A DNA stretch of 64,000 nt from Rathayibacter tritici (GTDB taxonomy: Bacteria > Actinomycetota > Actinomycetes > Actinomycetales > Microbacteriaceae). How positions within the stretch are numbered: position 1 is the stretch's first letter; the number at the start of each line of letters is the position of its first letter. The stretch lies in the NCBI RefSeq assembly GCF_002932875.1, contig NZ_PSWS01000040.1, positions 1 through 64,000 on the forward strand, given 5' to 3'. The notes under the pieces were generated by a model, which worked only from the letters and a program-made list of their open reading frames with translations, was not told the origin of the DNA and did no database searches. The translations under genes were made by a program, and so were the position numbers. This document shows positions 1-9,380 of the stretch, piece by piece.

Positions 1-1
1 C

Positions 2-865
2 GTGAGGGACGGCGTGTTCAGGGTGGCGGAGGGGTCCGCGGCGGGGCTGTCGCGGGCGGCGATGCGCAGGATCGACGCCCCGGTGTACGGGATGCGGTCG
101 GTCGTGCCCGCCACGGCGCTGGTCGACCGATGCGCAGCGCTCCTCCTCCGTCTCGGCGAGCACGCCTTCGTCTGCGGGCCCACTGCGGCGCTGCTCTGGG
201 GCGCGCCCCTCGACCTTCGCTGGGAGAAGCGGACGACCATCGACGTCGCCGTCGAGGCACCGGCGCGGGCACCACACGCCGCCGGGCTCGCGGGGCGCTC
301 CCTCCGCCTCGGGCCCGGGGACGTCCTCGCCGGCCGCCGCGGCCGGCTGACCAGACCCGAGCGGACCTGGTGCGACCTGGGCACAATGCTCCCGCTCGCC
401 GATCTCGTTGCGGTCGGCGACTTTTTCCTGCATGCCCGACTCGTCGATGCGCTGGGACTCGCGGCAGCCGTCGATCACTACCCGAGTCGGCGCGGCCTGC
501 GCGCTCTGCGGCGGGCGCTGCCCCTGCTCGACGGGCGGGCGGAGTCGCGTCCCGAGTCGCTGGTGCGCGTCGCACTGGTCCTCGCCGGGATCGCCGGTGT
601 CGAGGCGAACGTCGAGATCCGCGACCGGGCGGGCGTGTTCCTCGCCCGCGTCGACCTCTGCATCGCCTGGGCCCGCGTCGTGATCGAGTACCACGGCGAC
701 TACCACCGCGTCGAGAAAGGCCGTTGGCGTCGCGACCGCGCGCGGATGGGACGCCTCCGCGCCGCGGGTTGGCACGTCATCGAGCTCACCGCCGACGACC
801 TCCCCGACCTCCCCGCTGTCGTCGCCCTCGTCCGCGCGGCACTCCGTGGGCGGAGAGTGCGGTGA
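2..865 (+). CDS. DUF559/AbiEi-like protein with C-terminal Vsr-like endonuclease fold
   Basis: The reading frame is open from the window edge with a GTG at position 2, so the true start may lie outside. The N-terminal part resembles the actinobacterial AbiEi-antitoxin-like family. The last ~90 residues carry the DUF559 pattern: a strand ending in VDLCIAW, then VIEYHGDYHR, an arginine-rich helix, and a final WHVIELTADDL. That domain shares the Vsr/very-short-patch-repair endonuclease fold. In actinobacteria such proteins are abundant single genes of unproven function; no partner toxin gene is visible here. It ends one base before the stop of the convergent pgm gene. Family assignment is fairly safe; biochemical role is unknown. 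Confidence 0.75.
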   Translation: MRDGVFRVAEGSAAGLSRAAMRRIDAPVYGMRSVVPATALVDRCAALLLRLGEHAFVCGPTAALLWGAPLDLRWEKRTTIDVAVEAPARAPHAAGLAGRSLRLGPGDVLAGRRGRLTRPERTWCDLGTMLPLADLVAVGDFFLHARLVDALGLAAAVDHYPSRRGLRALRRALPLLDGRAESRPESLVRVALVLAGIAGVEANVEIRDRAGVFLARVDLCIAWARVVIEYHGDYHRVEKGRWRRDRARMGRLRAAGWHVIELTADDLPDLPAVVALVRAALRGRRVR

Positions 866-866
866 G

Positions 867-2498
867 CTAGGAGTTGAGCGCGGCGTCGACGATCGTGCGC
901 GCCTCGGCCTGGACCTCGTGCAGGTGGTCGAGGCCGCGGAAGCTCTCGGCGTAGATCTTGTAGACGTCTTCCGTGCCGGAGGGGCGCGCGGCGAACCACG
1001 CGTCCTCGGTGACGACCTTGACTCCTCCGACGGCCGCGCCGTTGCCGGGCGCCTTCGAGAGCTTCGCCGTGATCTCGGACCCGGCGAGCGTCGTCGCCGC
1101 GATTGCGTCGCCGTCGAGCTTGCCGAGCGCGGCCTTCTGCGCCTTCGTCGCCACCGCGTCCACGCGCTCGTAGACGGGGTCGCCGAAGCGCTCGGTCAGC
1201 TCGCGGTACAGCGCCGACGGGCTCTTCCCCGTGACAGCGACGATCTCCGAGGCGAGCAGCGCCAACAGGATGCCGTCCTTGTCCGTGGTCCAGACGGTGC
1301 CGTCGAAGCGGAGGAAGGACGCGCCAGCCGACTCCTCGCCGCCGAAGCCGACCGAGCCGTCGACCAGCCCGGGCACGAACCACTTGAAGCCCACCGGGAC
1401 CTCCCAGAGGCGCCGGCCCAGAGACTCGGCCACCCGATCGATGATCGACGAGGACACCAGCGTCTTGCCGATCGCCGCGTCCTCGCGCCAGCCCGTGCGG
1501 TGGCGGTAGAGGTAGTCGATCGCGACGGCGAGGTAGTGGTTGGGGTTCATCAGCCCGCCGTCGGGGGTGACGATGCCGTGGCGGTCGGCGTCCGCGTCAT
1601 TGCCGGTAAGGATGTCGAAGTCGCCGGCGCGCGCGACCACCGAGGCCATCGCGCTGGGGGAGGACGGGTCCATCCGGATCTTGCCGTCCCAGTCGAGGGT
1701 CATGAAGCCCCACGCCGGGTCGACCTCGCCGTTGACGACGGTCAGGTCGAGCTCGTACATCTCGGCGATCAGCTGCCAGTAGTGCACCGAGGCGCCGCCG
1801 AGCGGGTCGGCCCCGATCCGCACGCCCGCCTTTTTGATCGCGTCGAGGTCGATGATGGTCGCCAGGTCTGCGACGTAGTGCGTGCGGTAGTCGTAGGTTT
1901 CGACCGCGGAGGGCTCGGCCGAGGTCACGCCGCGGTTGCCGTCGGCGATGAGTTCGTTCGCGCGGTTCGCGATCCACGTCGTCGCGTCGGAGTCGGCCGG
2001 TCCGCCGTGCGGCGGGTTGTACTTGAAGCCGCCGTCGCGGGGCGGATTGTGCGAGGGGGTGACCACGATGCCGTCCGCGCGGTCGGTGTGGGCCGGGTCG
2101 TTGTTGTAGCGGAGAATCGCGTGGCTGAGCGCGGGGGTCGGCACGAAGTCGTCGAACTCATCGACCAGCACGCGCACCTGATTGCCCACCAGCACCTCGA
2201 GCGCGGTGGTCAGCGCCGGACGCGAGAGCGCATGGGTGTCGGCGCCGATGAAGAGCGGACCGGTGATGCCCTGCTCGGTCCGGTACTCGACGATCGCCTG
2301 CGTGACGGCGGCGATGTGGTCCTCGTTGAAGGCCGTGTCGAACGCGGAGCCGCGGTGGCCGGAGGTGCCGAAGACCACCTTCTGCGCCGGGTCGGCGACA
2401 TCCGGTTTCTTCTCGTGGTACGCCCTGACGAGGGCCTCGACGTCGATGAGATCGGAGGCCTGCGCCGGCTTCCCTGCTTGAGCGGTCATGCCGTCCAT
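867..2498 (-). CDS. pgm: Phosphoglucomutase, alpha-D-glucose phosphate-specific
   Basis: Interconverts glucose-1-phosphate and glucose-6-phosphate, linking glycolysis to glycogen, trehalose and nucleotide-sugar synthesis. All four functional loops of the alpha-D-phosphohexomutase family are visible: the phosphoserine loop TPSHNPP, the metal loop NDADADRHG, the sugar-specificity loop GGEESAG, and the C-terminal phosphate-binding [10 protein letters not shown]. The length of 543 aa is normal for the bacterial Pgm subclass. A second Met three codons in (ATG at 2489, giving MTAQAG) has a GGAC-type ribosome site just upstream and may be the true start. The gene is monocistronic, divergent from pheA and convergent with the DUF559 gene. 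Confidence 0.95.
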   Translation of the reverse strand: MDGMTAQAGKPAQASDLIDVEALVRAYHEKKPDVADPAQKVVFGTSGHRGSAFDTAFNEDHIAAVTQAIVEYRTEQGITGPLFIGADTHALSRPALTTALEVLVGNQVRVLVDEFDDFVPTPALSHAILRYNNDPAHTDRADGIVVTPSHNPPRDGGFKYNPPHGGPADSDATTWIANRANELIADGNRGVTSAEPSAVETYDYRTHYVADLATIIDLDAIKKAGVRIGADPLGGASVHYWQLIAEMYELDLTVVNGEVDPAWGFMTLDWDGKIRMDPSSPSAMASVVARAGDFDILTGNDADADRHGIVTPDGGLMNPNHYLAVAIDYLYRHRTGWREDAAIGKTLVSSSIIDRVAESLGRRLWEVPVGFKWFVPGLVDGSVGFGGEESAGASFLRFDGTVWTTDKDGILLALLASEIVAVTGKSPSALYRELTERFGDPVYERVDAVATKAQKAALGKLDGDAIAATTLAGSEITAKLSKAPGNGAAVGGVKVVTEDAWFAARPSGTEDVYKIYAESFRGLDHLHEVQAEARTIVDAALNS

Positions 2499-2537
2499 AG
2501 TGGCAGTACGGCCGCTTCCAGGGGTACCGCGGCTGGC

Positions 2538-2543
2538 TAGGCT
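2538..2543 (+). promoter_or_regulatory. -10 box (TAGGCT) of leaderless pheA
   Basis: TAGGCT ends six bases before the pheA ATG and there is no Shine-Dalgarno sequence. This is the spacing expected if transcription starts at the start codon itself. The same layout recurs at several genes in the window. Confidence 0.5.
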
Positions 2544-2549
2544 TGCGCC

Positions 2550-3521
2550 ATGCCCGACAGTGTCCCCGAGTCCCGTACGTACAGCTATCTCGGACCCAGC
2601 GGCACGTTCACGGAGGCGGCCCTCGCGCAGGTTCCGGAGGCGCGCGGGCAGCTGTGGCGCAGCGTCGCGAACGTGGGCGAGGCGCTGAGCGATCTGGTCA
2701 CCGGTCGCAGCGACGGCGCGGTCATCGCGATCGAGAATTCGGTGGAGGGCGGAGTGACGGCCGCGCAGGACGCGCTGGCGCGGATCCCGGGGCTGCGCAT
2801 CGTCGGCGAATACCTGGTGCCGGTGTCATTCATCCTGGTCGGTCGCCCGGAAACGCGGCTCGAGGACGTGCGCACGGTCGCCGCGCATCCGGTCGCCTAC
2901 GGGCAGTGCCGGGTGTGGCTGGACCGGGAGATCCCCAGCCACGAGCACCTGCCCGCGTCGAGCAACGTCCAGGCCACCGTCGACCTGCTGAGCGGGTCGC
3001 CCGCGCAGGCGGCGATCGCTCCGCCCGGCATCCTCACGCACCACGACGTGGCGGTGCTCGCCGAGCGGATCGGCGACAACCTGAACGCCGTGACCCGCTT
3101 CGTGCACGTCTCGCGCTCTCACGCGCTGCCCGAGCCCACGGGTGCCGATAAGACGAGCGTGATCGCCGAGCTCCCGGCCGACCAACCGGGTGCGCTGCTG
3201 GACATGCTGGAGCAGTTCGCGACCCGCGGGGTGAACCTGAGCATGATCCAGTCGCGGCCGATCGGCGATGCGCTGGGCCGGTACCGGTTCGTGATCGACC
3301 TCGACGGCCATGTGCAGGACGAGCGGGTCGCCGACGCGCTGATGGGTCTGCGGCGCTTCAGCCCGAAGGTGATCTTCCTCGGTTCGTACCCGCGCGCTGA
3401 CCGCCGCCCCGTCACCTCCGTGCGACGCTACGACGACGACGTGTTCCTCGAGGCCCGCGAGTGGCTGCACGGGATCCTCTCCCACAGGCTGGAGGTCGAC
3501 GATGACCGGAGACGACGATGA
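2550..3521 (+). CDS. pheA: Prephenate dehydratase
   Basis: Converts prephenate to phenylpyruvate in phenylalanine biosynthesis. The catalytic domain (about residues 11-190) begins with [11 protein letters not shown] and contains ENSVEGGV and the family's TRF motif in [12 protein letters not shown]-terminal ACT domain (about 200-285) has the Phe-binding QSRP motif, consistent with feedback inhibition by phenylalanine. There is no chorismate mutase domain, as is usual in actinobacteria, where the mutase is separate. The final ~25 residues are charged and poorly conserved. A membrane-protein gene follows 12 bases downstream and may be cotranscribed. A TAGGCT box directly upstream suggests a leaderless mRNA. 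Confidence 0.95.
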   Translation: MPDSVPESRTYSYLGPSGTFTEAALAQVPEARGQLWRSVANVGEALSDLVTGRSDGAVIAIENSVEGGVTAAQDALARIPGLRIVGEYLVPVSFILVGRPETRLEDVRTVAAHPVAYGQCRVWLDREIPSHEHLPASSNVQATVDLLSGSPAQAAIAPPGILTHHDVAVLAERIGDNLNAVTRFVHVSRSHALPEPTGADKTSVIAELPADQPGALLDMLEQFATRGVNLSMIQSRPIGDALGRYRFVIDLDGHVQDERVADALMGLRRFSPKVIFLGSYPRADRRPVTSVRRYDDDVFLEAREWLHGILSHRLEVDDDRRRR

Positions 3522-3533
3522 CGGATCGCGACG

Positions 3534-4241
3534 ATGACTGACGACGGCGAGCAGGTCGATCCGCGGTACGACCCGGCCTTCCAGCGCGGATTCTCCGGCG
3601 GAGTGGATCGGCTGCGCGGTGACGAGCGCGCCTTCGCGAGGCCCGGCACGGGTGCGGCCACCGCCGGGTCTCCTCCCGGTGCGGCCGTCGCTCCCGATTC
3701 GGCCTCTGCGCCCCCGCATCTGGTCCGCCCCGACTCGTCGGCGGTCCCGCGGCGCATCCTGCCCCTGCCCGACATCGCGGGAGCCGCCGCCGGCCGCCGC
3801 TCCCACCGCATCGGCGCAGAAACCGCCTCCGTACCCCTGCCGGAACCGGAAGACCCCGGCCAGCAGGCGCCAGCGGAGCCCGCCCGCGAGGCTCCGCTCC
3901 TGCGCAACCCGTGGCTGCTCGTGCTCCTGCTCGCCGGTCTCGCAGGATCCGCGATCGGCCTCGCGCTGCTCTACACGGGCTACTCCTCACCGCCCCCGCC
4001 GTACTACGGCGACTCCGACGTGCCCTCGCCGGCGTGGATCCAGCGGCAGCTCCTCTACTACTCCTGCATCCCGCTGCTGGGCTGCCTGCCGGCGTCGCTG
4101 CTCCTCGCGGTCGGAGTGGCCGCGCTGCGCTGGCGCGGCGTCGTCGTGCGCCCCCGGGCGGAGGTGTCGGGCGAGGCCGCGCAGCTACTCGAGGCCGGCA
4201 CTCACACTCCGGTCGCGCCGAAGAGCAGGCCCAGCAGGTAG
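3534..4241 (+). CDS. Hypothetical membrane protein, two predicted TM segments
   Basis: I do not recognise a family. The first ~120 residues are hydrophilic and rich in Pro, Ala and Arg. Two hydrophobic segments follow, starting at PWLLVLLLAGLAG and at YYSCIPLLGCLPA, separated by a short Pro/Tyr-rich loop. The tail is short and charged. It starts 12 bases after the pheA stop, so it is probably translated from the same message. Its last 40 bases overlap the 3' end of the convergent VIT1 gene, so the final ~13 codons are read on both strands. Expression is plausible but no function can be assigned. Confidence 0.65.
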   Translation: MTDDGEQVDPRYDPAFQRGFSGGVDRLRGDERAFARPGTGAATAGSPPGAAVAPDSASAPPHLVRPDSSAVPRRILPLPDIAGAAAGRRSHRIGAETASVPLPEPEDPGQQAPAEPAREAPLLRNPWLLVLLLAGLAGSAIGLALLYTGYSSPPPPYYGDSDVPSPAWIQRQLLYYSCIPLLGCLPASLLLAVGVAALRWRGVVVRPRAEVSGEAAQLLEAGTHTPVAPKSRPSR

Positions 4242-5299
4242 GTGACCAGCGCGGCGCCGTAGCCGATGCCGAGCTGGCGCAGCGCGCGGGCCAGGGGCGG
4301 AGCACCCGAGAGCAGCCCGACAACGGCACCGGTGGCGAGCAGGGCGATCCCGACCAGGAGGCACGCGACGAGGACGGCGCCGAACCCGGTCAAGCCGAGC
4401 AGGTAGGGCAGCACCGGGATGATCGCCCCCGAGGCGAAGAAGCAGAAGCTCGAGAGCCCCGCGCCCATGCCCGTACCGACCGACTCGTGCTCATCCACGT
4501 CCGGGTCGCCCGCCGGGCCGCCGAGCGTGATCGGTGAGGTGACTGCGCCGCCGCGCAGGCCGGTGAAGACGGAGGCGGCGCGCGCGTCCGCCTGCTCCTG
4601 CGTCATCCCCCGCGCGCGGTAGACCAGGGCGAGTTCGTTCGCGTCCACGTCCAGGTCGGGGACGACGCGGTTCGCATCGAGGTCGGGGCTCGAGGCCGAG
4701 AGCAGCTCGCGCTGCGAGCGCACCGAGACGAACTCGCCCGCGCCCATCGAGAGCGCGCCGGCCAGCAGGCCCGCGATGCCGGTCAGCAGGACGACGCTCG
4801 TCGCGACTCCGCTCGCCCCGACTCCCAGCACGAGCGCGAGGTTGGAGACCAGGCCGTCGTTCGCGCCGAAGACGGCCGCGCGGAAGGTGCCGGAGAGGCG
4901 GTTGCGGCCGCGCTCGGCGAGACCGCGGACGACCTCGCCGTGGATCCGCTCGTCGGCGGCCATCGCCTCCGTCGCGTCGTCGTCGTCGGCGTAGGGCGAG
5001 CGGGCCTCGGCGCGCTGGATCAGCGCGAGCACGAAGACGGAGCCGAAGCGCCGGGTCAGAAGGCCGAGGAAGCGGGTGCGCAGGTCGGCGCGGGGCGCGG
5101 GCTCCGCGGCGGGGCCGAGCAACTCGCGCCAGTGGTCCTCGTGCCGGCCCTCGGCCTCGGCCAGCGCGAGCAGGATCTCGCGCTCCTCGCCGGTGCGGCG
5201 GCCGGCCAGGTCGCGGTAGACGGACGCCTCCGCGAGCTCGTCGGCGAGGTAGCGGCGCCAACGGCGCACCTGCGTCGGGCTGGGGGTGGTGCTCGCCAT
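4202..5299 (-). CDS. Ferritin-like/VIT1 (CCC1) family iron-manganese transporter
   Basis: A two-domain membrane protein. The N-terminal ~130 residues form a ferritin/rubrerythrin-like helical domain with acidic/His motifs (LAEASVYRDLA, AEGRHEDHWREL, DERIHGEVVRGL). The C-terminal ~220 residues are a VIT1/CCC1 transporter, with FGANDGLVSNLALVLGVGA, the metal-site region SMGAGEFVSVRSQREL, and five hydrophobic helices. VIT1 proteins move Fe2+ or Mn2+ out of the cytosol; the ferritin domain probably captures the metal. The ATG at 5299 (MASTTPSP) has a GGGAGA ribosome site 8 bases upstream, so it is preferred over an in-frame GTG at 5332. Its stop end overlaps the upstream-strand membrane gene. Confidence 0.88.
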   Translation of the reverse strand: MASTTPSPTQVRRWRRYLADELAEASVYRDLAGRRTGEEREILLALAEAEGRHEDHWRELLGPAAEPAPRADLRTRFLGLLTRRFGSVFVLALIQRAEARSPYADDDDATEAMAADERIHGEVVRGLAERGRNRLSGTFRAAVFGANDGLVSNLALVLGVGASGVATSVVLLTGIAGLLAGALSMGAGEFVSVRSQRELLSASSPDLDANRVVPDLDVDANELALVYRARGMTQEQADARAASVFTGLRGGAVTSPITLGGPAGDPDVDEHESVGTGMGAGLSSFCFFASGAIIPVLPYLLGLTGFGAVLVACLLVGIALLATGAVVGLLSGAPPLARALRQLGIGYGAALVTYLLGLLFGATGV

Positions 5300-5587
5300 G
5301 CGGTCTCCCGGGGTAGGCCCGCCGACCCGCACGAGAGGGGCGGTCAGGACGTGTGTCGACTGACCGAAGGTCTCGTTCGCCCCGGCCGGAACCGGGGTGG
5401 CGCGCCGGGCCCGGATCGTCCCGGACCAGCATGTCGACGCGCCTCGTCGTCCGCGCAGGCGGACGGTGGGAACTACTCCCCTTCGCGCAGACCACCGTAG
5501 CCGAGATCGCGGGCGGCCGCCCGGTGAGGCGCACGCCGCTGCCGGGGTCCGGCTGTGCCCCGGAGCCTGGGGCCGGCGCTCGCCGGG

Positions 5588-6397
5588 TCAGACCGACGCG
5601 GTCGCGCGGGCGGCCCGGCGCGTCTGGCGCTCGTGCTCGGCGTCCAAAAGCGTGCGCGTCGCCGGCACGGCCAGGAACTCCACCAGGATGTCCGTCTCCT
5701 CGACGACCCGCTCGGCGCGGTCGAGTGGGTCCGTGCGCAGGAGGCGGCGGGCGGCGGCCGCGACGTGCGCCGGCTTCGCGGCCAGCGCGCGCACCCGCTC
5801 GTCGACGCGGCCGGCGAGGTCGGCGCGCGGCACGACCTCGGTGACCAGCTGCCACTCCAGCGCCTCGACGGCGCGGACCGGGCGGCCCGAGAGCACGAAG
5901 TCGAGGGCGCGGCGGCGACCCACGACGCGGGGGAGCGCCGCGGTGACTCCGACGTCGGGAACGAACCCGACGTCTCCGTACGCGCTGAGGAAGAGGGCCG
6001 CGGGTGTCGCGATCACGATGTCCGCCGCGAGGGCGAAGGCGATACCGGCGCCCGCGACCATGCCGTCGATCGCGCAGACGACGACGGCGCGGCTGTCCTC
6101 GAGCAGGCGGATCACCTGGGCGGTGGTGGTCGCGACGTCGCGCAGGTAGTGATCGGGGTGCTCGGAGCCCATGATCGCCGAGATGTCGCCGCCCGTGCAG
6201 AAGGCGCGGCCGGCCGCCGCGATCACGATGACGGAGCACTCCGCGTCGAGGTCGGCCACGGTGCGCAGCAGCAGGCGCGCGGTGCCGAGGTCGATCGCAT
6301 TCAGGGCGTCGGGGCGGTTGAGGGTGATCCGGGCGACGGAACCGTCGCGCTCCAGGACGATGCCGGGGGTCGCGTCGAGCAGGGGGGTGGCGTGCAT
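5588..6397 (-). CDS. Enoyl-CoA hydratase/isomerase (crotonase) family protein
   Basis: A crotonase-fold protein of 269 aa, normal for the family. The substrate CoA/oxyanion-hole signatures are present: [10 protein letters not shown] near the N terminus, [15 protein letters not shown] (about 63-77) and [22 protein letters not shown]. The positions that hold the two catalytic glutamates in true enoyl-CoA hydratases appear as GDVGF and PDVG, so hydratase activity is doubtful; isomerase, thioesterase or another crotonase reaction is possible. The ATG at 6397 (MHATP) is chosen because the frame upstream is low-complexity and overlaps the serS promoter region; an AAGG site lies 9 bases upstream. 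It diverges from serS. The 288 bases between it and VIT1 show no gene. Confidence 0.85.
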   Translation of the reverse strand: MHATPLLDATPGIVLERDGSVARITLNRPDALNAIDLGTARLLLRTVADLDAECSVIVIAAAGRAFCTGGDISAIMGSEHPDHYLRDVATTTAQVIRLLEDSRAVVVCAIDGMVAGAGIAFALAADIVIATPAALFLSAYGDVGFVPDVGVTAALPRVVGRRRALDFVLSGRPVRAVEALEWQLVTEVVPRADLAGRVDERVRALAAKPAHVAAAARRLLRTDPLDRAERVVEETDILVEFLAVPATRTLLDAEHERQTRRAARATASV

Positions 6398-6555
6398 GGG
6401 AGAGCCTTCGGGGGAGCGGGATGTCGAACGGGGGGGGCGTTCTCGGGGGGACGTCACACATTCGCAGCCGTCGATGCGATCGGATGTCTCCTCGCGGTCG
6501 ATGCTCAGCCGAGCCGGGGTGTTCACTCGGGAGGCGGCCCGTCACGGCCCTCCTC

Positions 6556-6561
6556 TACACT
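6556..6561 (+). promoter_or_regulatory. -10 box (TACACT) of leaderless serS
   Basis: TACACT ends six bases before the GTG start of serS, with no Shine-Dalgarno sequence, which points to a leaderless transcript beginning at the start codon. Confidence 0.5.
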
Positions 6562-6567
6562 GCTGGG

Positions 6568-7833
6568 GTGATTGATCCCGTACTTCTGCGCGAGAACCCG
6601 GATATCCTCAAGCGCTCGCAGCAGGCGCGCGGCGACTCCGTCGACCTGGTCGACGACGCGCTCGAGGCCGACCGGGCGCGCCGTGCGGCGATCACCGAGG
6701 CGGAGCGGCTGCGTGCCGAGCAGAACGCCTTCGGCAAGACCGTCGCCCAGGCGCCGAAGGACGAGAAGGCGGCCCTGGTCGCCCAAGCGCAGCGCCTCGC
6801 CGCCGCCGCCAAGCAGGCGCAGCAGGAGGCCTCGGATGCCGACGACGCCTTCACCGTGCTGGTGAAGCGAATCGCCAACCCGATCATCGACGGCGTCCCC
6901 GCGGGCGGCGAGGACTCGTTCGAGCTCGTGAAGACCGTCGGCGAGCGCCCGATTTTCGACTTCATCCCGCGCGATCACCTCGAGCTGGGCGAGCTGTTGG
7001 ACGGCATCGACATGCAGCGCGGAGCCAAGGTCAGCGGCGCGCGCTTCTACTTCCTCAAGGGCCTCGTCGCCCGCCTCGAGATCGCCCTGATGAACCTCGG
7101 GCTCGAGAAGGCGCTCGCCGCAGGCTTCACGCCGCTGATCACGCCCACGCTGGTGCGCCCGGAGATCATGGACGGCACCGGCTTCCTCGGCGAGCACGAC
7201 GACGAGGTGTACCGCCTCCGCGACGATGACCTGTACCTCACCGGCACCAGCGAGGTCGCCCTCGCCGGATACCACGCGGACGAGATCCTCGACCTCTCCC
7301 GTGGCGCGAAGCGCTACGCGGGTTGGAGCACCTGCTACCGCCGCGAGGCCGGCTCGGGCGGACGCGACACTCGCGGCATCATCCGCGTGCACCAGTTCAG
7401 CAAGCTCGAGATGTTCGTCTACACCCTCCCCGAGGAGGCGGAGGCGGAGCACGCTCGCCTGCTCTCGTACCAGGAGGACATCCTGCAGAGCCTCGGGCTG
7501 CACTACCGCGTCATCGACACGGCGGCCGGCGATCTCGGTCAGAGCGCCGCGCGCAAATTCGACGTCGAGGCCTGGGTGCCCACGCAGGAGACCTACCGCG
7601 AGCTGACCTCCACCTCCAACTGCACCACCTTCCAGGCCCGCCGCCTCGACACCCGCTACCGCACCGAATCGGGCAAGACAGCTCCGGTCGCGACGCTCAA
7701 CGGCACCCTGGCGACCACCCGCTGGATCGTCGCGCTCCTCGAAACCCACCAGCGGGCCGACGGCTCGGTGTTCGTCCCCGAGTCGCTGCGGCCCCACCTC
7801 GGTGGCCTCGAGGTGCTCGAGCCCGTCTCGTGA
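6568..7833 (+). CDS. serS: Serine-tRNA ligase
   Basis: Charges tRNA-Ser (and tRNA-Sec if present) with serine in the cytoplasm. The N-terminal ~100 residues form the long antiparallel coiled-coil arm ([20 protein letters not shown] and following) that recognises the tRNA-Ser variable arm. The class II core follows: motif 2 around [30 protein letters not shown], and motif 3 around [19 protein letters not shown]. Its 421 aa is the normal length. The start is GTG at 6568 ([12 protein letters not shown]), matching the conserved SerRS N terminus; the longer frame upstream is not coding. The HAD gene start overlaps its stop (GTGA). Two serine tRNA genes lie within the next 7 kb. Confidence 0.96.
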   Translation: MIDPVLLRENPDILKRSQQARGDSVDLVDDALEADRARRAAITEAERLRAEQNAFGKTVAQAPKDEKAALVAQAQRLAAAAKQAQQEASDADDAFTVLVKRIANPIIDGVPAGGEDSFELVKTVGERPIFDFIPRDHLELGELLDGIDMQRGAKVSGARFYFLKGLVARLEIALMNLGLEKALAAGFTPLITPTLVRPEIMDGTGFLGEHDDEVYRLRDDDLYLTGTSEVALAGYHADEILDLSRGAKRYAGWSTCYRREAGSGGRDTRGIIRVHQFSKLEMFVYTLPEEAEAEHARLLSYQEDILQSLGLHYRVIDTAAGDLGQSAARKFDVEAWVPTQETYRELTSTSNCTTFQARRLDTRYRTESGKTAPVATLNGTLATTRWIVALLETHQRADGSVFVPESLRPHLGGLEVLEPVS

Positions 7834-8642
7834 GCACGCGCTCCTCCGGCCGCCGCCTCGTCGCCCTCGACATCGACGGCACCGTCATGCACGAGGACGG
7901 CACCATCACCCGCGCGGTGACGGACGCGATCACCCGCGTGGCCGCGCAGGGCGACGAGGTCATGCTCGCCACTGGGCGCTCTCCCGTTGCGACCCTGCCC
8001 GTCGTCGAGCGGCTGGGCATCTCACCCGAGTTCGTGATCTGCTGCAACGGAGCCGTGACTCTCCGCCGTGACGCCTCCGGCACGTACGTCCCCGAGGCCG
8101 TGGAGACCTTCGACCCGTCGGATGTCCTCGAGACGATCCGCCGCTCCCTTCCCGCCGCGCACTACGCCATCGAGGACGCGGACGGCGCCTTCTTCTCCAC
8201 CGAAGCGTTCCCCGGCGGCGCCGTGATGGGCGCCGAGACGGCCCGCGTCCCCTTCGAGGATCTGCTCGGCCGGCTGTGCACCCGCGTGGTCGTCATCTCG
8301 CCCGAGACCGGCATCGACGCCTTCGCGGCCCTGATCGAGGAGATGGGTCTGCACCAGGTCAGCTACGCGATCGGCTGGACCGCCTGGCTCGACCTCGCCC
8401 CGCACGGCGTCAACAAGTCCACCGCGCTCGAGGTCGTTCGCGAACAGCTGGGCATCGAGCGGAGCGACGTGGTCGCGCTGGGCGACGGCCGCAACGACAT
8501 CGAGATGCTCACCTGGGCCGGCGCCGAGGGTTCGGGCCTCGCGATGGGCCAGGCGCCCGACGAGGTGCGCGCCGTGGCGTCCGCCGTGATCCCGTCTGTG
8601 CACCAGGACGGCGTGGCGGTGGCGCTCTCGGCGCTGCGCTGA
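7830..8642 (+). CDS. HAD-superfamily hydrolase, Cof type
   Basis: A Cof-like (HAD subfamily IIB) sugar-phosphate or nucleotide phosphatase of 270 aa. Motif I is LDIDGT with nucleophile Asp14 and acid/base Asp16; motif II is ATGRS; motif III includes the Lys in HGVNKSTAL; motif IV is [10 protein letters not shown]. The cap domain lies between motifs II and III (about residues 85-185). The GTG start overlaps the serS stop by four bases, so translation is probably coupled. Substrate cannot be inferred from sequence. A palindromic repeat element lies 12 bases after the stop. Confidence 0.88.
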   Translation: MSTRSSGRRLVALDIDGTVMHEDGTITRAVTDAITRVAAQGDEVMLATGRSPVATLPVVERLGISPEFVICCNGAVTLRRDASGTYVPEAVETFDPSDVLETIRRSLPAAHYAIEDADGAFFSTEAFPGGAVMGAETARVPFEDLLGRLCTRVVVISPETGIDAFAALIEEMGLHQVSYAIGWTAWLDLAPHGVNKSTALEVVREQLGIERSDVVALGDGRNDIEMLTWAGAEGSGLAMGQAPDEVRAVASAVIPSVHQDGVAVALSALR

Positions 8643-8654
8643 GGCGGGGCGCTG

Positions 8655-8722
8655 CGCAACGAAGGCTGTGGGGCGGCAGAAGCCGTTACCGCCGCCGATC
8701 GGGGCTCACGGCCTTCGTTGCG
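8655..8722. repeat. Palindromic repeat element, copy 1
   Basis: A perfect 12-bp inverted repeat (left arm CGCAACGAAGGC at 8655-8666, right arm at 8711-8722) encloses 44 bases, followed by GACGGAG. A near copy with the same arm sequence and a 43-base interior lies at 22166-22234. The interiors share short blocks only. It could act as a hairpin terminator or belong to a dispersed extragenic palindrome family. Confidence 0.6.
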
Positions 8723-8813
8723 ACGGAGCCCGGCGCGCGCCGTCCACCTCCGACTCGCCCGGTGGCCCCCGCCAGGCGGTTACTATCGGGTGTCGCTCCT
8801 GCGGGAGCGGCGA

Positions 8814-8898
8814 GGAGGGCTGTCCGAGCGGCCGATGGAGCCAGTCTTGAAAACTGGTGGGCAGAGATGTCTCGTGGGTTCGAATCCCACGCCCTCCG
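8814..8898 (+). tRNA. tRNA-Ser (anticodon UGA)
   Basis: An 85-nt class II tRNA. The acceptor stem GGAGGGC (8814-8820) pairs with GCCCTCC (8891-8897) and the discriminator is G. The anticodon stem CCAGT/ACTGG encloses loop CTTGAAA, giving anticodon TGA. There is a variable arm, and a T stem GTGGG/CCCAC with loop TTCGAAT. CCA is not encoded. A TACTAT element about 30 bases upstream could be its -10 box. The 3' half from 8852 is the attachment core of an integrated element; the identical sequence at 10581-10628 is the other att copy, so the tRNA gene remains intact. Confidence 0.95.
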
Positions 8899-8899
8899 C
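8852..8899 (+). repeat. attL: 48-bp direct repeat within tRNA-Ser
   Basis: Covers the tRNA from the 3' side of the anticodon stem to the discriminator plus one base. It is identical over 48 bp to 10581-10628 and diverges immediately on both sides. This is the usual attachment core used by tRNA-targeting tyrosine recombinases, and the adjacent integrase remnant fits. Confidence 0.85.
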
Positions 8900-8927
8900 C
8901 GGTAAAAAGCCCTGGTCGGAGGATCGA

Positions 8928-9257
8928 TCACTCGGCGAGCAGTGGCAGGAGCGGAAGCTCGTCCTCGTCGGATCGTGCCATCTGCGTGCCATAGCGGGTG
9001 TCAGAACCACCCGCGAGGACCGCGTCAATGCCCGCCGCGATGACCTGTCCGCGCTCGGCGCCGACGTGCTGGTGGAGAATCGCCGCCTTCGCCGTCCGGT
9101 GCCCCGCGCGGTCCATCAGCTCGCGCAGGGTCGCCCCCGCCTGGGCTGCCGCGGTGAGCCCGGCGTGCCGGATGTCGTGCGGGTGGAACTGTGTCAGGCC
9201 GAGCGCTGTCGTCGCCTTCCGCCACTGCCACTGGATCTGACCGCGGGAGATTGGTCG
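8928..9257 (-). pseudogene. Tyrosine recombinase (phage integrase) C-terminal remnant
   Basis: The last ~110 residues of a phage integrase are recognisable: PHDIRHAGLTAAAQAGAT (the HxxR box), ELMDRAGHRTAKAA (the GH box) and ILHQHVGAERGQVIAAG. In active relatives the last box reads YQH; here the catalytic Tyr position is His (CAC on the minus strand, 9072-9074). The N-terminal DNA-binding and core-binding domains and the first catalytic Arg box are absent; upstream the frame turns into unrelated low-complexity translation. The gene lies 28 bases from attL with its 3' end facing it. It is probably inactive, and could not excise the island itself. Confidence 0.75.
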
Positions 9258-9380
9258 TGACCGTCCGTGAAGCTCCGGTCTTCGTCGGCGACGAAGGGAC
9301 GCCGACCTCGTTCGCCGCGGCACTCTAACGGGCATGGTCGGCCCGCGACACCCGACCGCTGCTCGACGGAGAGGTCGCGT

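Noticed and set aside
846-2540. Plus-strand frame of 564 codons opposite pgm
   Set aside because: Shadow of pgm; all phosphoglucomutase motifs are on the minus strand.
8783-9028. Minus-strand frame with GVGFEPTRHLCPPVFKTGS, and a second one at 10467-10673
   Set aside because: This is the well-known translation of the antisense strand of a serine tRNA gene and of its att copy, not a protein.
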